This document shows, piece by piece, positions 1 through 9,628 of a DNA stretch of 64,000 nt (within the stretch, counting starts at the first letter, position 1; the number at the start of each line of letters is the position of its first letter). The translations under genes were made by a program, and so were the position numbers. The DNA is taken from the NCBI RefSeq assembly GCF_905163445.1, contig NC_053200.1, forward strand, positions 14,322,001 to 14,386,000, written 5' to 3'. This stretch comes from Pararge aegeria. Its lineage: Eukaryota; Arthropoda; Insecta; Lepidoptera; Nymphalidae. The notes under the pieces were generated by a model. That model was not told the DNA's origin. It worked only from the letters and a program-made list of their open reading frames with translations, and did not search any database.

Positions 1-169
1 CGTTATGTACGATACAGAGGTTAAGTGATGTTAATAACAAAGAACTCTTAATAAGATTTTAGAATAAGTCTTGTAATAATGACGGGGTGTTTCTTTGCTA
101 ATGCATATATTTGTAATAATTAAAGACATCTTTAAAAAAGCCTAATAAGTTATTAGAATAGAATCTTCT

Positions 170-322
170 CGAAAAGGGTTCGTAGATTTAGGTTTAAGTT
201 GGCGAACGTAGTTATCACCATCCTCTTACAGTTATGTAAACATACATATATGTATGAACGCTTCATAAGAGACTGTGATAGGCTTACATGAATAAAGAAA
301 TTTTGAATTTGTAATAATTGGC
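170..322 (+). mobile_element. LINE 3'UTR fragment (family L-1)
   Basis: The segment runs from a GTTCGTAGATTTAGGTTTAA-like motif to a short A/T-rich tail. The same 3' sequence (tag TTTAAGTTGGCGAACGTA, then ATGAACGCTTCATAAG) recurs near 40690..40868 and, attached to a reverse-transcriptase C-terminus, at 41878..42345 and in inverse orientation at 27090..27535. It is a 5'-truncated copy with no coding sequence left. Confidence 0.6.
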
Positions 323-359
323 TTTAGGCCTTACAAAATGGTATGGCACGTAATAGTTC

Positions 360-546
360 GACGGCCTATTGGCGCAGTTTGCAGCGACGATGCGAAATGT
401 TTATGTGATGAGCATGAATGTTTTTCAGTGTCTGGATGTTTATATATATTATTTATAAAAATATTCATCAGTCATCTTAGTAAGCTATGCTTACTTTGGG
501 GCTAGATGGCGATGTGTGCGTTGTCGTAATATATTTATTTATTAGT
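360..546 (+). mobile_element. SINE family A, internally deleted copy
   Basis: A tRNA-like head (GACGGCC.ATTGGCGCAG, A-box-like) is followed by the family body (GTGTGATGAGCATGAATG) and the 3' module CTTTGGGGCTAGATGGCGAT, ending in ATTTATTTATTA. The B-box region present in the fuller copy at 6286..6551 is missing. Family A is the most abundant SINE in this window. Confidence 0.8.
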
Positions 547-1700
547 ATGCGTTTTATCTATCCCCAAGAATTAATACTCAGAGTCTGAGTCATAAAGTAC
601 TGTATTAAGCGAGAAAAGATTTACCATTATTAAGAATACTCGAAGCATCTCCAAGCTCGAGGTCAGAGGTCAAGATGAAATCAGTACATTCCGTTACAAA
701 TAACAATAGAGTAGCATTACGACACAATGAACTTCATTCTATTATTTATGCAGCCTTGGTATTTTTTGGACAATGATTTGTCTATATTTGTAATAGCTTT
801 TTATGAATGTGAGTGTATTAATTTTTGGTTCGTCGATGACAGCTGCATGATATTGATCTGATATGTATCCGGAGTTTTTTTTTTTTTATTTACAAAAAAA
901 TTATTTTGACGCAATGCTTTCGTAAAACTAGGATATAACAATTATTTATTGGTCGATCGATCAGTGCGCCGTCCAATCATTGTTGACATAACTATTCCAC
1001 ATGATGAATTCCACAAATTTGGTGAAAGCTGAAAAGGAAAAATTCTTAAAATACTTGGACCTTGCTCACGAGATAGTTGTTACAGTCAATGGTCTTCGCG
1101 AAAGCTTCGACTAATATCTTACGAAGTTTTCGCTTGGTTGTTGAATCAAGGGTCGTATACAGAATTCTTGAAACGGCACGTATTGTGAGATTGTACCTCA
1201 CTCTGGAACTCTGACTGCTGGTTGCTTAGGTACTCAAAAGCCCCGCCAGCGGAAGAGGGTTTTTTTTATAAATGTTTTCTTGTGTTTTTTGATTTTCTTT
1301 TATAATTCACACTTGTAATAATTATAAAAAAAAATCTATAAAAGTAAATGATAGAATAGTAATTTAGTAGAAATGTAAGTAGGTCTCAAACTTTAAGCCA
1401 AACCGATTATAGGCATTCTACCTACTTATCAGATATAATTATGTCGTTAAACCAAGAACGTTTATGTTCAAAGTCGTTAGTTTAATAATATCGTTCCGGC
1501 AAATTGGCTCAAAGTTAACTAAGACCAAAATAGATCTGTTACTCATCGTAACACATTTAATGCAAATTAAAGAGCCACAATAATGCATTTGATGTCGAAA
1601 ATAATTGGAAAATTTAATGATGTATTTCAATAGTCGTTATTAGGCATTTATTAGATTCCTAAAAAAAAACTATCTATAAATATATATAAATTAAACTTAA
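547..1700. other. AT-rich intergenic stretch, nothing recognised
   Basis: No frame here resembles a known protein and no repeat shared with the rest of the window was found. It holds homopolymer runs near 875 and 1260 and no convincing RNA gene. Confidence 0.4.
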
Positions 1701-1708
1701 TTAACGTA

Positions 1709-1981
1709 ATGAAAATTAAAACTAAAATCACAGGTCGATTGGTAAGTTTGAGTGCGCGAAACACACACGTTTATTATTCCCTCTTCTCCATTCTTCCATC
1801 ACACCGCAAGACACCGGGCGGGTTTACATCCTATGTTGTCAATATCGCATCTTCTTTTCCTATACGCATGGCTGGGGTTTGGAACGCCATTCCTAGTTCT
1901 GCGTTTCCTAGCTCTTACAAACCGGATTTCTTTAAAATAAGAGGGAATAGGCATCTTCTAGGCAAGCGCGTACCATTTTAG
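1709..1981 (+). pseudogene. Non-LTR retrotransposon reverse transcriptase, C-terminal fragment (family L-2)
   Basis: The 90-codon frame ends in a block typical of the C-terminus of jockey/CR1-like LINE polyproteins: small residues, then MAGVWNAIPSSAFPS and a basic tail NRHLLGKRVPF before the stop. A related piece lies on the minus strand at 24037..24330, where the equivalent reads AAKMWNALPVTVFP and NRLFLGKRAPT. Only the extreme C-terminus survives, so this is a 5'-truncated dead copy, not a host gene. Confidence 0.65.
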
Positions 1982-2004
1982 TCCACGGTAAGTAATTCGA
2001 ACTA

Positions 2005-2065
2005 CCCCCCCCCCCCGAAAGTTAAGTCAAAGTCCTACCCACTGGGCTATTATCGCTTATTTATT
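2005..2065 (-). mobile_element. SINE family C head fragment
   Basis: A 12-bp C run is followed by CGAAAGTTAAGTCAAAGTCC and CTACCCACTGGGCTATTATC, the reverse complement of the tRNA-like head of SINE family C (better preserved at 58778..59098 and 51558..51695). Confidence 0.5.
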
Positions 2066-2113
2066 TATAATTAGTTAGTGAAATTAGCCGGGGACCAACT
2101 TTTTCATGTACCT

Positions 2114-2176
2114 ACTATCCAAGGCACCGCGTCGGATAGTACTCTAAGTACTATCCGACGCGGTGCCTTGGATAGT
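2114..2176. repeat. Perfect 30-bp inverted repeat, 3-bp loop
   Basis: The left arm 2114..2143 and right arm 2147..2176 are exact reverse complements (ACTATCCAAGGCACCGCGTC start the left arm) separated by CTA. The arms are GC-richer than their surroundings. The 63-bp unit is not seen elsewhere in the window. Confidence 0.9.
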
Positions 2177-3534
2177 ACAAACAAACACAATATCTCACTA
2201 TTTTTATCCCGATCCGCGATTCGAACCGAATACCTACCTCGCGATCTGCCGTTGAACAGGCTAACAACTTCACAAACGAGGCAGTAAGCCCAAAGGGGTA
2301 TGCCCACCTTCTTTGTTACAAAATTTTCGTTGGTAAACTATTTTTACAGGATTTAGACCAATCCACGACGATAGGTACCTAATACCGAGCCACGTTGCAA
2401 AATCCACATGCATTCACGATGCGCGATTGCATTAATGGAACGTGTCGAATTGTCACAGTCTCCGCCGAGACTCCTCTTAAATAATGATCGGTCCATTCAG
2501 ACAATGCAACACTTACCTACTTCAAATCAGAAATGGGATACTAGCTGTTGGCTTTGACTTCTTACGTTAATTACGGTTTTTGAAGGTATATTTAGAGTCG
2601 TTGTGATTTGAAACTGTATGTAACAAATATGCGTCACGTTAAGAAAGAAACACATAAATGTATGGGAAGAATGACATAGAATACATTATTTTTTCCCATT
2701 TTAGTTACAATAAAAACTGAATAGGTACGATTATGTAATGTATTTAATATAATATTTTACATTAAATTACACCTTCAAAGAAGATTTTACAGATCCCACG
2801 GGAACCGTTAGTTCTCCCACGTATTTCGTGTAACTTATAATGAGTAGTTTAAGTATAGTTTAATAGTTTTCTCAGCGCACGCCAAATAATTAGTTTTAAG
2901 AGCAACATAATGCTACTTTACATATATAGGTAATATGTAATTTTCGCAAGCATCTCTTAATGTTTGAAGCAAATTAAAACCTATGCTATAATATTAACCT
3001 ATAATTTAGCTTCCTAAAAAGAAGTAAAAGTGGTAAAAAATTGTCAAAATTAGTCCAGTAGGCTATTTTTTTTTTGTTTGTTCGTACCCGAACAAACAAA
3101 AAAAAGTCCTCTCCTCCTCATAATACATAAGACTTACTTTTGCCTGAGAATTCGTTTAGAATTATCTTCGTAGAATGTTATAAACGTATATGTCTCATTT
3201 CCTTTCTGTGAAATTATTTTTTGTCTTACTTCCTAAAAGGGTGATAAAAACTAAACAAGATGGTTGGAATTTTATGCCTGATTACATCACATTATGCGTA
3301 ACAACCTACCTCAACATGCGTAGACGTTGACGACAGTGACACTTAGGTAAAAGACCTTTGCGTGATATAACATTGGTTATCAAATGAAACCGGTTAGTGG
3401 CAAACGAAAAGTTTATGCGTTACGTAAATAGATTCAGTGTTGGTGACCGTGAAAGTCAAACAGCTGTTATGTTTAAGAAGAACGCTTTCCATGAGCTATA
3501 TGAATATTGTATAGGTGTATATAAGTTAACGTGC
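2177..3534. other. Intergenic stretch with one hairpin
   Basis: Nothing coding is recognised. It contains a 17-bp inverted repeat (3068..3084 with 3089..3105, 4-bp loop; T-rich arm ending GTTTGTTCG). Confidence 0.4.
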
Positions 3535-3690
3535 TATTATTATTATTATTAAACGCTTTATTTGTATACCACAACATTAACATATACAAAATATAATAAA
3601 AACAGAAACATAAAGAAAGAAGTAGAATACAAAAGGCGGCCTTATCGCTTAATAGCGATCTCTGCCAGTCATCCTTTGAAATAGTAAAAA
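3535..3690 (-). mobile_element. LINE 3' end (family L-3)
   Basis: On the minus strand the fragment reads from a GATCGCTATTAAGCGATAAG hairpin followed by GCCGCCTTTTG to an A/T-rich tail. The conserved hairpin plus GGCCGCC block recurs at 4920..5060, 42780..42905 and inside a SINE at 46397..46550, so this is a 3' terminal fragment of one LINE family. Confidence 0.6.
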
Positions 3691-3721
3691 AAATAACGTA
3701 CGATGTTTTAAGTGGAATTGA

Positions 3722-4020
3722 ATTCATGCGACGACCTCCCCGGCGAAACGGTTAGCACTATAAATTTAAGGAGGTACCGGGTTCTATTCCTGGCAGAGGC
3801 ATTTCGGGAATTTATAGTTTCTGATCTGGTCTGGTCTGGAGGGAGGCTTTGGCTGTGGCTAGTTACCACCCTACCGAGAAAGACGCGCCGCTAAGCGATG
3901 TAGTCTTCCGGTGTGATTTCGCGTGGAAACCGATTAGGGGTATGACTACCATAATCCCTAACAGGTTAGCCTGTTACCATCTTAGACTGCTGTAAGCTGT
4001 ATTGCTGTAAACACGCACTT
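3722..4020 (+). mobile_element. SINE family B copy
   Basis: A tRNA-derived head (GCGACGACCTCCCCGGCGAA, then GGGTTCTATTCCTGGCAG as B box) is followed by the family body TGGTCTGGTCTGGAGGGAGG, GTTACCACCCTACCG and AAACCGATTAGGGGTATG. The 3' end decays after the CTTAGACTGC block. Better copies lie at 24338..24601 and 29088..29402. Confidence 0.8.
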
Positions 4021-4097
4021 CAGACCGTAAAACAGCATTGCTGCTACACATATACTGTGTATATAAGTTAGCGATCGTTGTTTGTAGTGGAATTTAA

Positions 4098-4389
4098 TCA
4101 TTGAATCGAAAACTTCTTTGGGCGCTTTGAGCAAATTTCGGGGTGACCAAAAATTATGGAGCTCACGTCATCTTCACCGAACTCTTTCCATGAGCTATAT
4201 GTACTGTGTTTAGTAACTGTCAGTTTAACGTCGAACCGAGCCGAGGTCCAAGTTCTCGAAGGTGGCACTCTCGGGTCGACGTCCGCCACATCCCCCGATG
4301 TCGTCGAGCCCTGGGGCTCTTCTCATGGCGAGCTCGCGCGCCTGCCCCACTGTAAATGTCCATTCGAAAACTTAGGTAATAGCGAATAG
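4098..4389. other. GC-rich block with overlapping short open frames, unidentified
   Basis: The base composition is clearly richer in G+C than the flanks. Open frames run on both strands (about 77 codons plus, 63 codons minus). The motif CTTTCCATGAGCTATATG also occurs near 3487, which suggests a repeat-derived fragment. I do not recognise a protein family. Confidence 0.3.
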
Positions 4390-4814
4390 CAACACTTTAT
4401 CTATCATAAACGATGATTATATTGCCAACCGGCACATTGCTAGTCTTGAATTTAATACCTGGTTACCATCATATTTTTTTAGCAGGCTCGCGGATAAAGC
4501 AACTTATTAGCTCATTATCTTCAGGCTTGCTTTATATTACAAATGCCATTATTTCAGTGTGAAATCTTATAACTAAAATAAAAAATACTTGCTGAGAATA
4601 TTATAATAACATCCTGTTAATGAAATAATATTTTTAAAATTGGTCTCGTACTTTTGTTTTTATTAAATAGCTACCATTATTAAAGCTGTAGTTACAAACA
4701 GTATATTAACAAAAACAGAAGACAAATGGTAATTGATACAGGAAAACGGAATTATCTTTCCGCGTTCTGAATCATCAAGCTTCATGTAATTTGGCTGCAA
4801 TAAAAACACAGATA

Positions 4815-4885
4815 TCATCATCATTATGCTATCCCATTACCGGCCCACTACAGAGCACGGGTCCAGTGGAGGATACATTGTATCC
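4815..4885 (-). mobile_element. SINE family C tail fragment
   Basis: ATTACCGGCCCACTACAGAG followed by CACGGGTC is the reverse complement of the family C 3' end, as in 28797..29060 and 60543..60830. Confidence 0.5.
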
Positions 4886-4919
4886 CGAAAAAAAACTGTA
4901 GTACTATTTTCGCACAACT

Positions 4920-5335
4920 ATTTTTTATTTATTTAAACATCTTTATTGCGTAATAAAGGAGAAATTACAAATATAGTTAAACAAAAAATTAAAAGCAAAA
5001 GGCGACCTTATCACTAAAAGTGATCTCTGCCAGGTAACCTTAACGATAGTACACAATAAAACATGAGAGACGGGAAATCGCAATTAAAATAAACAATACA
5101 TAAATTTAAACACTTAAGTACATACTACTAATAACTAATAAATTATTAAAAGAGATAAATAAAATAAGATATAAATAAATACACATATATTATATATATA
5201 TTTACTATAGATACATAAGTACACATATACGAACAACAAAATTATAATGACAAATAGCGACGAATATCGTCAGGGATATCGTCGTCCACAGCGTTGCAGC
5301 TTTTATTGTGAAGGATTCCGAGTAACTTTACATCG
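4920..5335 (-). mobile_element. LINE 3' end (family L-3), longer fragment
   Basis: The GGCGACCTTATCACTAAAAG and GATCTCTGCCAGGTAACC blocks at 5000..5040 match the L-3 3' hairpin module. The AT-rich sequence up to about 5335 reads on the minus strand as typical degenerate LINE sequence (GACGATATCCCTGACGATAT). The outer limit is approximate. Confidence 0.5.
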
Positions 5336-5356
5336 ATTTGTATGTTTGCATCGATG

Positions 5357-5452
5357 AAAATATTCATCAGCTATCACAGTACCCAAGCTACGCTTACTTT
5401 GGGGCTAGATGGCGTTGTGTGCATTGTCGCAGTATATATTTTTTTTTTTTTT
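5357..5452 (+). mobile_element. SINE family A, 3' fragment
   Basis: Only the 3' module survives: AAAATATTCATCAG, then CAAGCTACGCTTACTTTGGG and GCTAGATGGCGTTGTG, ending in a T run. Confidence 0.7.
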
Positions 5453-5474
5453 ATCGATATAGCTTGCATCCTGG

Positions 5475-6090
5475 AAATAGATATTTCATAATCCGTGGGA
5501 TCAATTCCATGACGGGTGGACAGCATTGTTCCATACATTATTATGTCCACACTTATCCATTATTATAAAAATCAAGCCTAATTTGCTACACTCCGCGCAA
5601 AGCAGGGGAATCTGTATGGTGTAATTTATAAGCGCTTCAGTCCTTATACTACACACCAAACAAATCTTCAGCAATGTACCCTCTAAGCACGTTTCGCTCC
5701 GCAACCGGAGTATCCTCAGGAGATGTTGACTTTAAATGAATATAAAGTCAGCAATTTATTTAAAATAATGTTATATATGCAAATTCGCCAACAATATTAT
5801 GGAAATCCGCAGGGTAAAGCCTGCTTCCATCCAATATTCCGTGAATTGTTGAGGTACCTACTCTGAAAATATTGAATGACCTTTACTTCAATATTTGCGC
5901 AGTACCTCTATAGTACACTATATTAATATCATTTATTTTATAATGTTTAATGCCATCTTCCATTCGTTTGTGTTATAGTTATAAATTAATAATGTAGTTC
6001 TATCTGGAATAGTGTAAGTGGCCCTGCCGTAAGTACTAACAAGATGTAAAATAAATATATAAATAAACTCGGGAGAATAAACTGTTCCTG
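5475..6090 (+). mobile_element. LINE 3' end (family L-4), split by an insertion
   Basis: CCATGACGGGTGGACAGCAT and the downstream ATTGAATGACCTTTACTTCA, GTGGCCCTGCCGTAAGT and ACAAGATGTAAAATAAATA match the minus-strand copy at 17041..17345. In that copy GCATTGTTCC runs directly into GCGAATAGTTGAG. Here about 308 bp (5533..5840) interrupts the same point. Confidence 0.65.
5533..5840 (+). mobile_element. MITE-like element nested in the L-4 LINE
   Basis: The insert carries the M-1 body (TAATTTGCTACACTCCGCGC, CTAAGCACGTTTCGCTCC, TCAGGAGATGTTGACTTT) seen at 24825..25189, 33325..33500 and 43655..43957. Its right end reads GCCTGCTTCCATCCAATATT, the reverse complement of the left end at 24770, consistent with terminal inverted repeats. 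The left end is diverged. Confidence 0.55.
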
Positions 6091-6285
6091 TGGACGACGC
6101 CGCGGGTTTTTTTTTAGCAAAATTATTTATTATTTTTCAGAACTTCAGTCATTAATAATTATTTGAATTTCGCATATAAATAACGCATGATTTGATTTGA
6201 CGATTAAATTTACATGAAATAAATTTTTACATAAATATAATAATACATAAGTATATATTTACATAAATATATAATAATATAATTT

Positions 6286-6551
6286 GACGGCCGACTGGCG
6301 CAGTGGGCAGCGACCCTGCTTTCTGAGTCCAAGGCCGTGGGTTCGATTCCCACAACTGGAAAATTTTTGTGTGATGAGCATAAGTGTTTTTCAGTGTCTA
6401 GGTGTTTATGTGTATTTTCTAAGTATTTATGTATATAATTCATAATAATATTCATCAGTCATCTTATTACCCATAACACAAGCTACGCTTACTTTGGGGC
6501 TAGGTGGCGATGTGTGTATTATCGTAGTATAATTATTTATTTATTTATTTA
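6286..6551 (+). mobile_element. SINE family A, near full-length reference copy
   Basis: The tRNA-like head shows an A box (TGGCGCAGTGGGCAGCGACC) and a B box (GTGGGTTCGATTCCCACAAC). The body TTTTTCAGTGTCTAGGTG and the 3' module GCTTACTTTGGGGCTAGGTG follow, with an ATTT-repeat tail. Length is about 265 bp. This is the best copy for defining the family. Confidence 0.85.
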
Positions 6552-6899
6552 ATAGTCTGATTTATAATTCCATGGCACTCTAGCAGCTCTCATTTTATAT
6601 CATTCGCTTAGAAAATCAACCACTTCCAAGCAAAACTTTAGTGTAAAGCTACCATGAACGTTCTCTTTATTTTATTTTAGAGCAAGTTAATGAAACGGTT
6701 ATATCACGTCGCAGTTAGACAATTTTTCATTATCGTTTCAGTGATATATTCAGCGCCATCTATTAATGTTTTAGCGAACTTTCCATTGCGAGCTTTTGGT
6801 AACACGCTCCTAACATTCTTAATCAACGGATATTGAATCGATTTCTAATAAAAGTTTCCTACTATTTTTTATAGATGGAGCTATTTTTTTATTCTACTT

Positions 6900-7145
6900 T
6901 ACACAGGGCATGGGCATGAGACAAAAATTATATCACCCGATTATATGCCCTTACAAGGGATATAATTACCGTGTCCACCTGCTAAAGCATGGGAACATGG
7001 AATAGGAGAAGTTTACCTCCGTTTATTATTACACATATATTAGTTAGGATATTATTTCCACTTGTGCGCCAATGCTGTGGGAGAAGATAAATTTGTATCC
7101 CTTTTCCCCCGAGGAGATAATTCTCTCCTGCACGCTAGCCGTGCT
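6900..7145 (+). mobile_element. Dispersed repeat R6
   Basis: Blocks GTCCACCTGCTAAAGCATGG, GGATATTATTTCCACTTGTG and GGGAGAAGATAAATTTGTAT recur in the same order at 34390..34700, and in part at 9236..9370. No coding capacity is seen; the class is uncertain. Confidence 0.55.
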
Positions 7146-7147
7146 GT

Positions 7148-7325
7148 TGGTAAGATGCAGTTTAAGATGGTAACGGGCTAACTTGTTGGGACGATGTCAG
7201 TGATAGTAAACCCATACCTATAGTCAGTCTCTACGCGACATCGTATCGGAACGCTATATCGCTTAGCGGCATGTCTTTATCGGTAAGGTGGTAACTAGCT
7301 ACGGCCGAAACCATCACCAGAAGTA
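7148..7325 (-). mobile_element. SINE family B fragment
   Basis: The reverse complement of the family B body is visible: AAGATGGTAACGGGCTAACT, CGCTTAGCGGCATGTCTTTA and TGGTAACTAGCTACGGCCG. The head is absent. Confidence 0.65.
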
Positions 7326-7367
7326 ATTTAACTGATAATTTGATGAGTGTTGTTTATAAGTAGAATT

Positions 7368-7655
7368 TTCCGGGTTTGATTCCCAGCGCCGACAATTTGG
7401 GAATTTATAATTTCAGAAACTTCTCTGGTTTCTGCTGATGGATGGCTTCGGCCGTGGCTAGTTTTCAACCAACCAAAAAATGCGTGCTGTCGAAAGATTT
7501 CATTGCTTTAGGGTTCGATACCGCGTAGAAACCGATTAGGATTTCGTATAACTGTCAAACCCCTAACTTTTTCGATTAATCCGCTACCATCTTTGACTGC
7601 ATTATCACTTAACATCACGAAGATTACAGTCAAGGGCTAACTTGTAGTAGTAGAA
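7368..7655 (+). mobile_element. SINE family B, diverged copy
   Basis: B-box-like GGGTTTGATTCCCAGC, GGCTTCGGCCGTGGCTAG, ACCGCGTAGAAACCGATTAG and the 3' end GTCAAGGGCTAACTTGTAGT followed by an A run are all present. It lies head to head with the copy at 7148..7325. Confidence 0.7.
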
Positions 7656-7868
7656 AAAAAAACTTGATAGAACTTGAATTAGTCTGTAATACTTGGACCA
7701 ACTTAAGTTATTTTAATTAATTCCACTTCTGATTAAGCGCCAGTGTTTAATATAGCTTAGGCCAGCACGCTACTACAATGCCGTTTTGTAAGACTAGATT
7801 AACTCTCGGATAACGTTTAAAAATGGGTTTTGTTGCCGATAACCGTAACCGATGGGTGGAGCAGTTTT

Positions 7869-8045
7869 TGCGACCTCCCTGTAGCAGTGGTATTATTTAT
7901 GGGAGGTCCGGGGTTCTATCGCTGCCAGGGAATTTGTTAATTGTGATTTTTTTCTGGTCACCCTACCCGTGCTGCGAGCTCTGCGCGGTTTAATATAACT
8001 GCCGCACCCCAAACCAGGTTAGCTTGCTACCATCGCTCCATCACT
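7869..8045 (+). mobile_element. SINE family B, deleted copy
   Basis: The head GCGACCTCCCTGTAGCAGTG and B-box region GGGGTTCTATCGCTGCCAGG are present. The centre is deleted before CAGGTTAGCTTGCTACCATC. Confidence 0.6.
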
Positions 8046-8930
8046 TATCTACCACTATTCTTTAAGTTTATTATATAAATATACAGTATTTGTGTGTATA
8101 TAGGTATATATGCAAATATATATGTATATTTATATGCACCACCTACCTCTCTTGACTCTTCTTGAGCAGTGTTTTACGCTACTGGTTGCCTAGAAGAGAT
8201 CGCTATGTAGCGATCGAGTATCAAATTGTATTATTTGCGTTAAATTTTTATTTACAATTTTTTTGTATGTGGTGTCCAATAAAAGTGTATTCATTTCTTC
8301 ATTCATACCACCCATTGAGATTGCAGTCAGTGTGGTAACTTGCAATGACTGAAGCTTCGCGCCAGACAATAAGTATTCCACGAGACACACACAGATATTT
8401 TATTTTACTAATTGAATAACGGCACAGTACTTTTACCGTTTAATATGCTATTTAATACTAAAATGATTACGTAATAATTGTGACTTCGTTGGACGCCAGC
8501 CAGATGGGACACATCGAAAAGTTACAAAGGAAACTAATTTAATTTTTACACACACTCAGATTTTATCCTTTAATGTACTTGAAAAGCAACCCCGTGACTA
8601 TCAGATTAAATTATTGAGACAGCTTGATCTGTCAAATTGAACTATAAAAGAAAAATATGAGTTTTTACATCATATTTCATAATTTATGTTTAAAGCGTTC
8701 ACGTTTTCTTTTCATACTTCTAATACATACTTCTATCGGACAAAGTCGCAGGCAATGGCAAGTATTATTATGCGTGTCTGCTGTTATTTGTGTTCGGTTC
8801 AACCACAGTACAGATTTTGAAAAACTTAGCACAGAGATAGCTTGCACCTTGGACACAGACTTAAGATACTTTTTATTCCGGGGAAGCAACCGGGAACCGT
8901 TCCCGTGGTATTAATAATATACCTTTGAAC
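8046..8930. other. Intergenic stretch with Helitron-like debris
   Basis: No gene was recognised. The segment around 8730..8915 (ACAAAGTCGCAGGC, then CTTTTTATTCCGGGG) resembles degraded non-autonomous Helitron-like sequence that is common in Lepidoptera. An 85-codon open frame here has no protein-like signature. Confidence 0.35.
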
Positions 8931-8939
8931 GGCTTTACT

Positions 8940-9215
8940 ATAAAACCCAGCAACATTTAATACATCGAGGTTACTATACTATTGATGAATTTCTTAAAGA
9001 CAAGGTCGCCTGGAAGCAAGCCGCTCCGCTTTCATCTCACACAATATAGAACAATGATTGGTAAATTGTAAAATGATTTTTTAAAACAGCAACTATTGAG
9101 TTTCTTTCTCGGTAGAATCTGGCTTCCGAACCGGTGGTAGAGTCACTACAAACAGATATACTTGACTTTTCAAAAGTGCTAGGTCTACTTGAAATATATG
9201 AAATTTGAATTAGAA
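8940..9215 (+). mobile_element. LINE C-terminus and 3'UTR (family L-5)
   Basis: The first part translates as a remnant of YTIDEFLKDKVAWKQAAPLS, the C-terminus of the L-5 reverse transcriptase. It is followed by the family 3'UTR (TTCCGAACCGGTGGTAGAGT, CTTTTCAAAAGTGCT, TACTTGAAATA). A more intact copy lies at 50053..50420. Confidence 0.65.
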
Positions 9216-9235
9216 TTTACACCTGCCAACAGGGA

Positions 9236-9370
9236 AGAAGAAAAGTTTGATATTATTTCCACTTGTGCACCAATTTTGGAGTGTTGATAAAGTTGCGGGA
9301 GAAAATAAAATTGTCTCCTTCTCTGTGGAGAGAAATGTCTCTTGCCCATGATAGCCGTTCAGTGCACTAG
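9236..9370 (+). mobile_element. Dispersed repeat R6 fragment
   Basis: TGATATTATTTCCACTTGTG, GGGAGAAAATAAAATTG and GGAGAGAAATGTCTCTTGC match the second half of the repeat at 6900..7145. Confidence 0.5.
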
Positions 9371-9538
9371 GTAGGATATACTTCGGATACTTCTGCTATA
9401 AATGCGAAAATTGCTGGATGAGTGTGGACACACATTCATCAAGCATTAGCATTAAGTAACACTTATCTTAATTAAACTATTAATAATACAACGTAAGTCA
9501 GGGAGACACAGAAGAAAATCAAAATATATTTTTACTAT

Positions 9539-9544
9539 TTTAAT
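9539..9544 (-). promoter_or_regulatory. Candidate poly(A) signal of gene A
   Basis: ATTAAA on the minus strand, 85 bp past the gene A stop codon. No canonical AATAAA was found closer. Confidence 0.4.
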
Positions 9545-9628
9545 TCAGTATTTTACAAATTACAAAACAAAATAAATTAAACACAATTCTAGAATGAAAT
9601 AAAATAAAATAGTTTTTAAACCATTGCA

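Noticed and set aside
6286..6360. tRNA gene at the head of the SINE A copy
   Set aside because: A and B boxes are visible but the unit continues into a repeated SINE body shared by many copies, and lacks a proper acceptor stem.
8657..8914. An 85-codon plus-strand open frame
   Set aside because: The sequence resembles transposon debris and has no domain, signal or neighbour supporting a gene.
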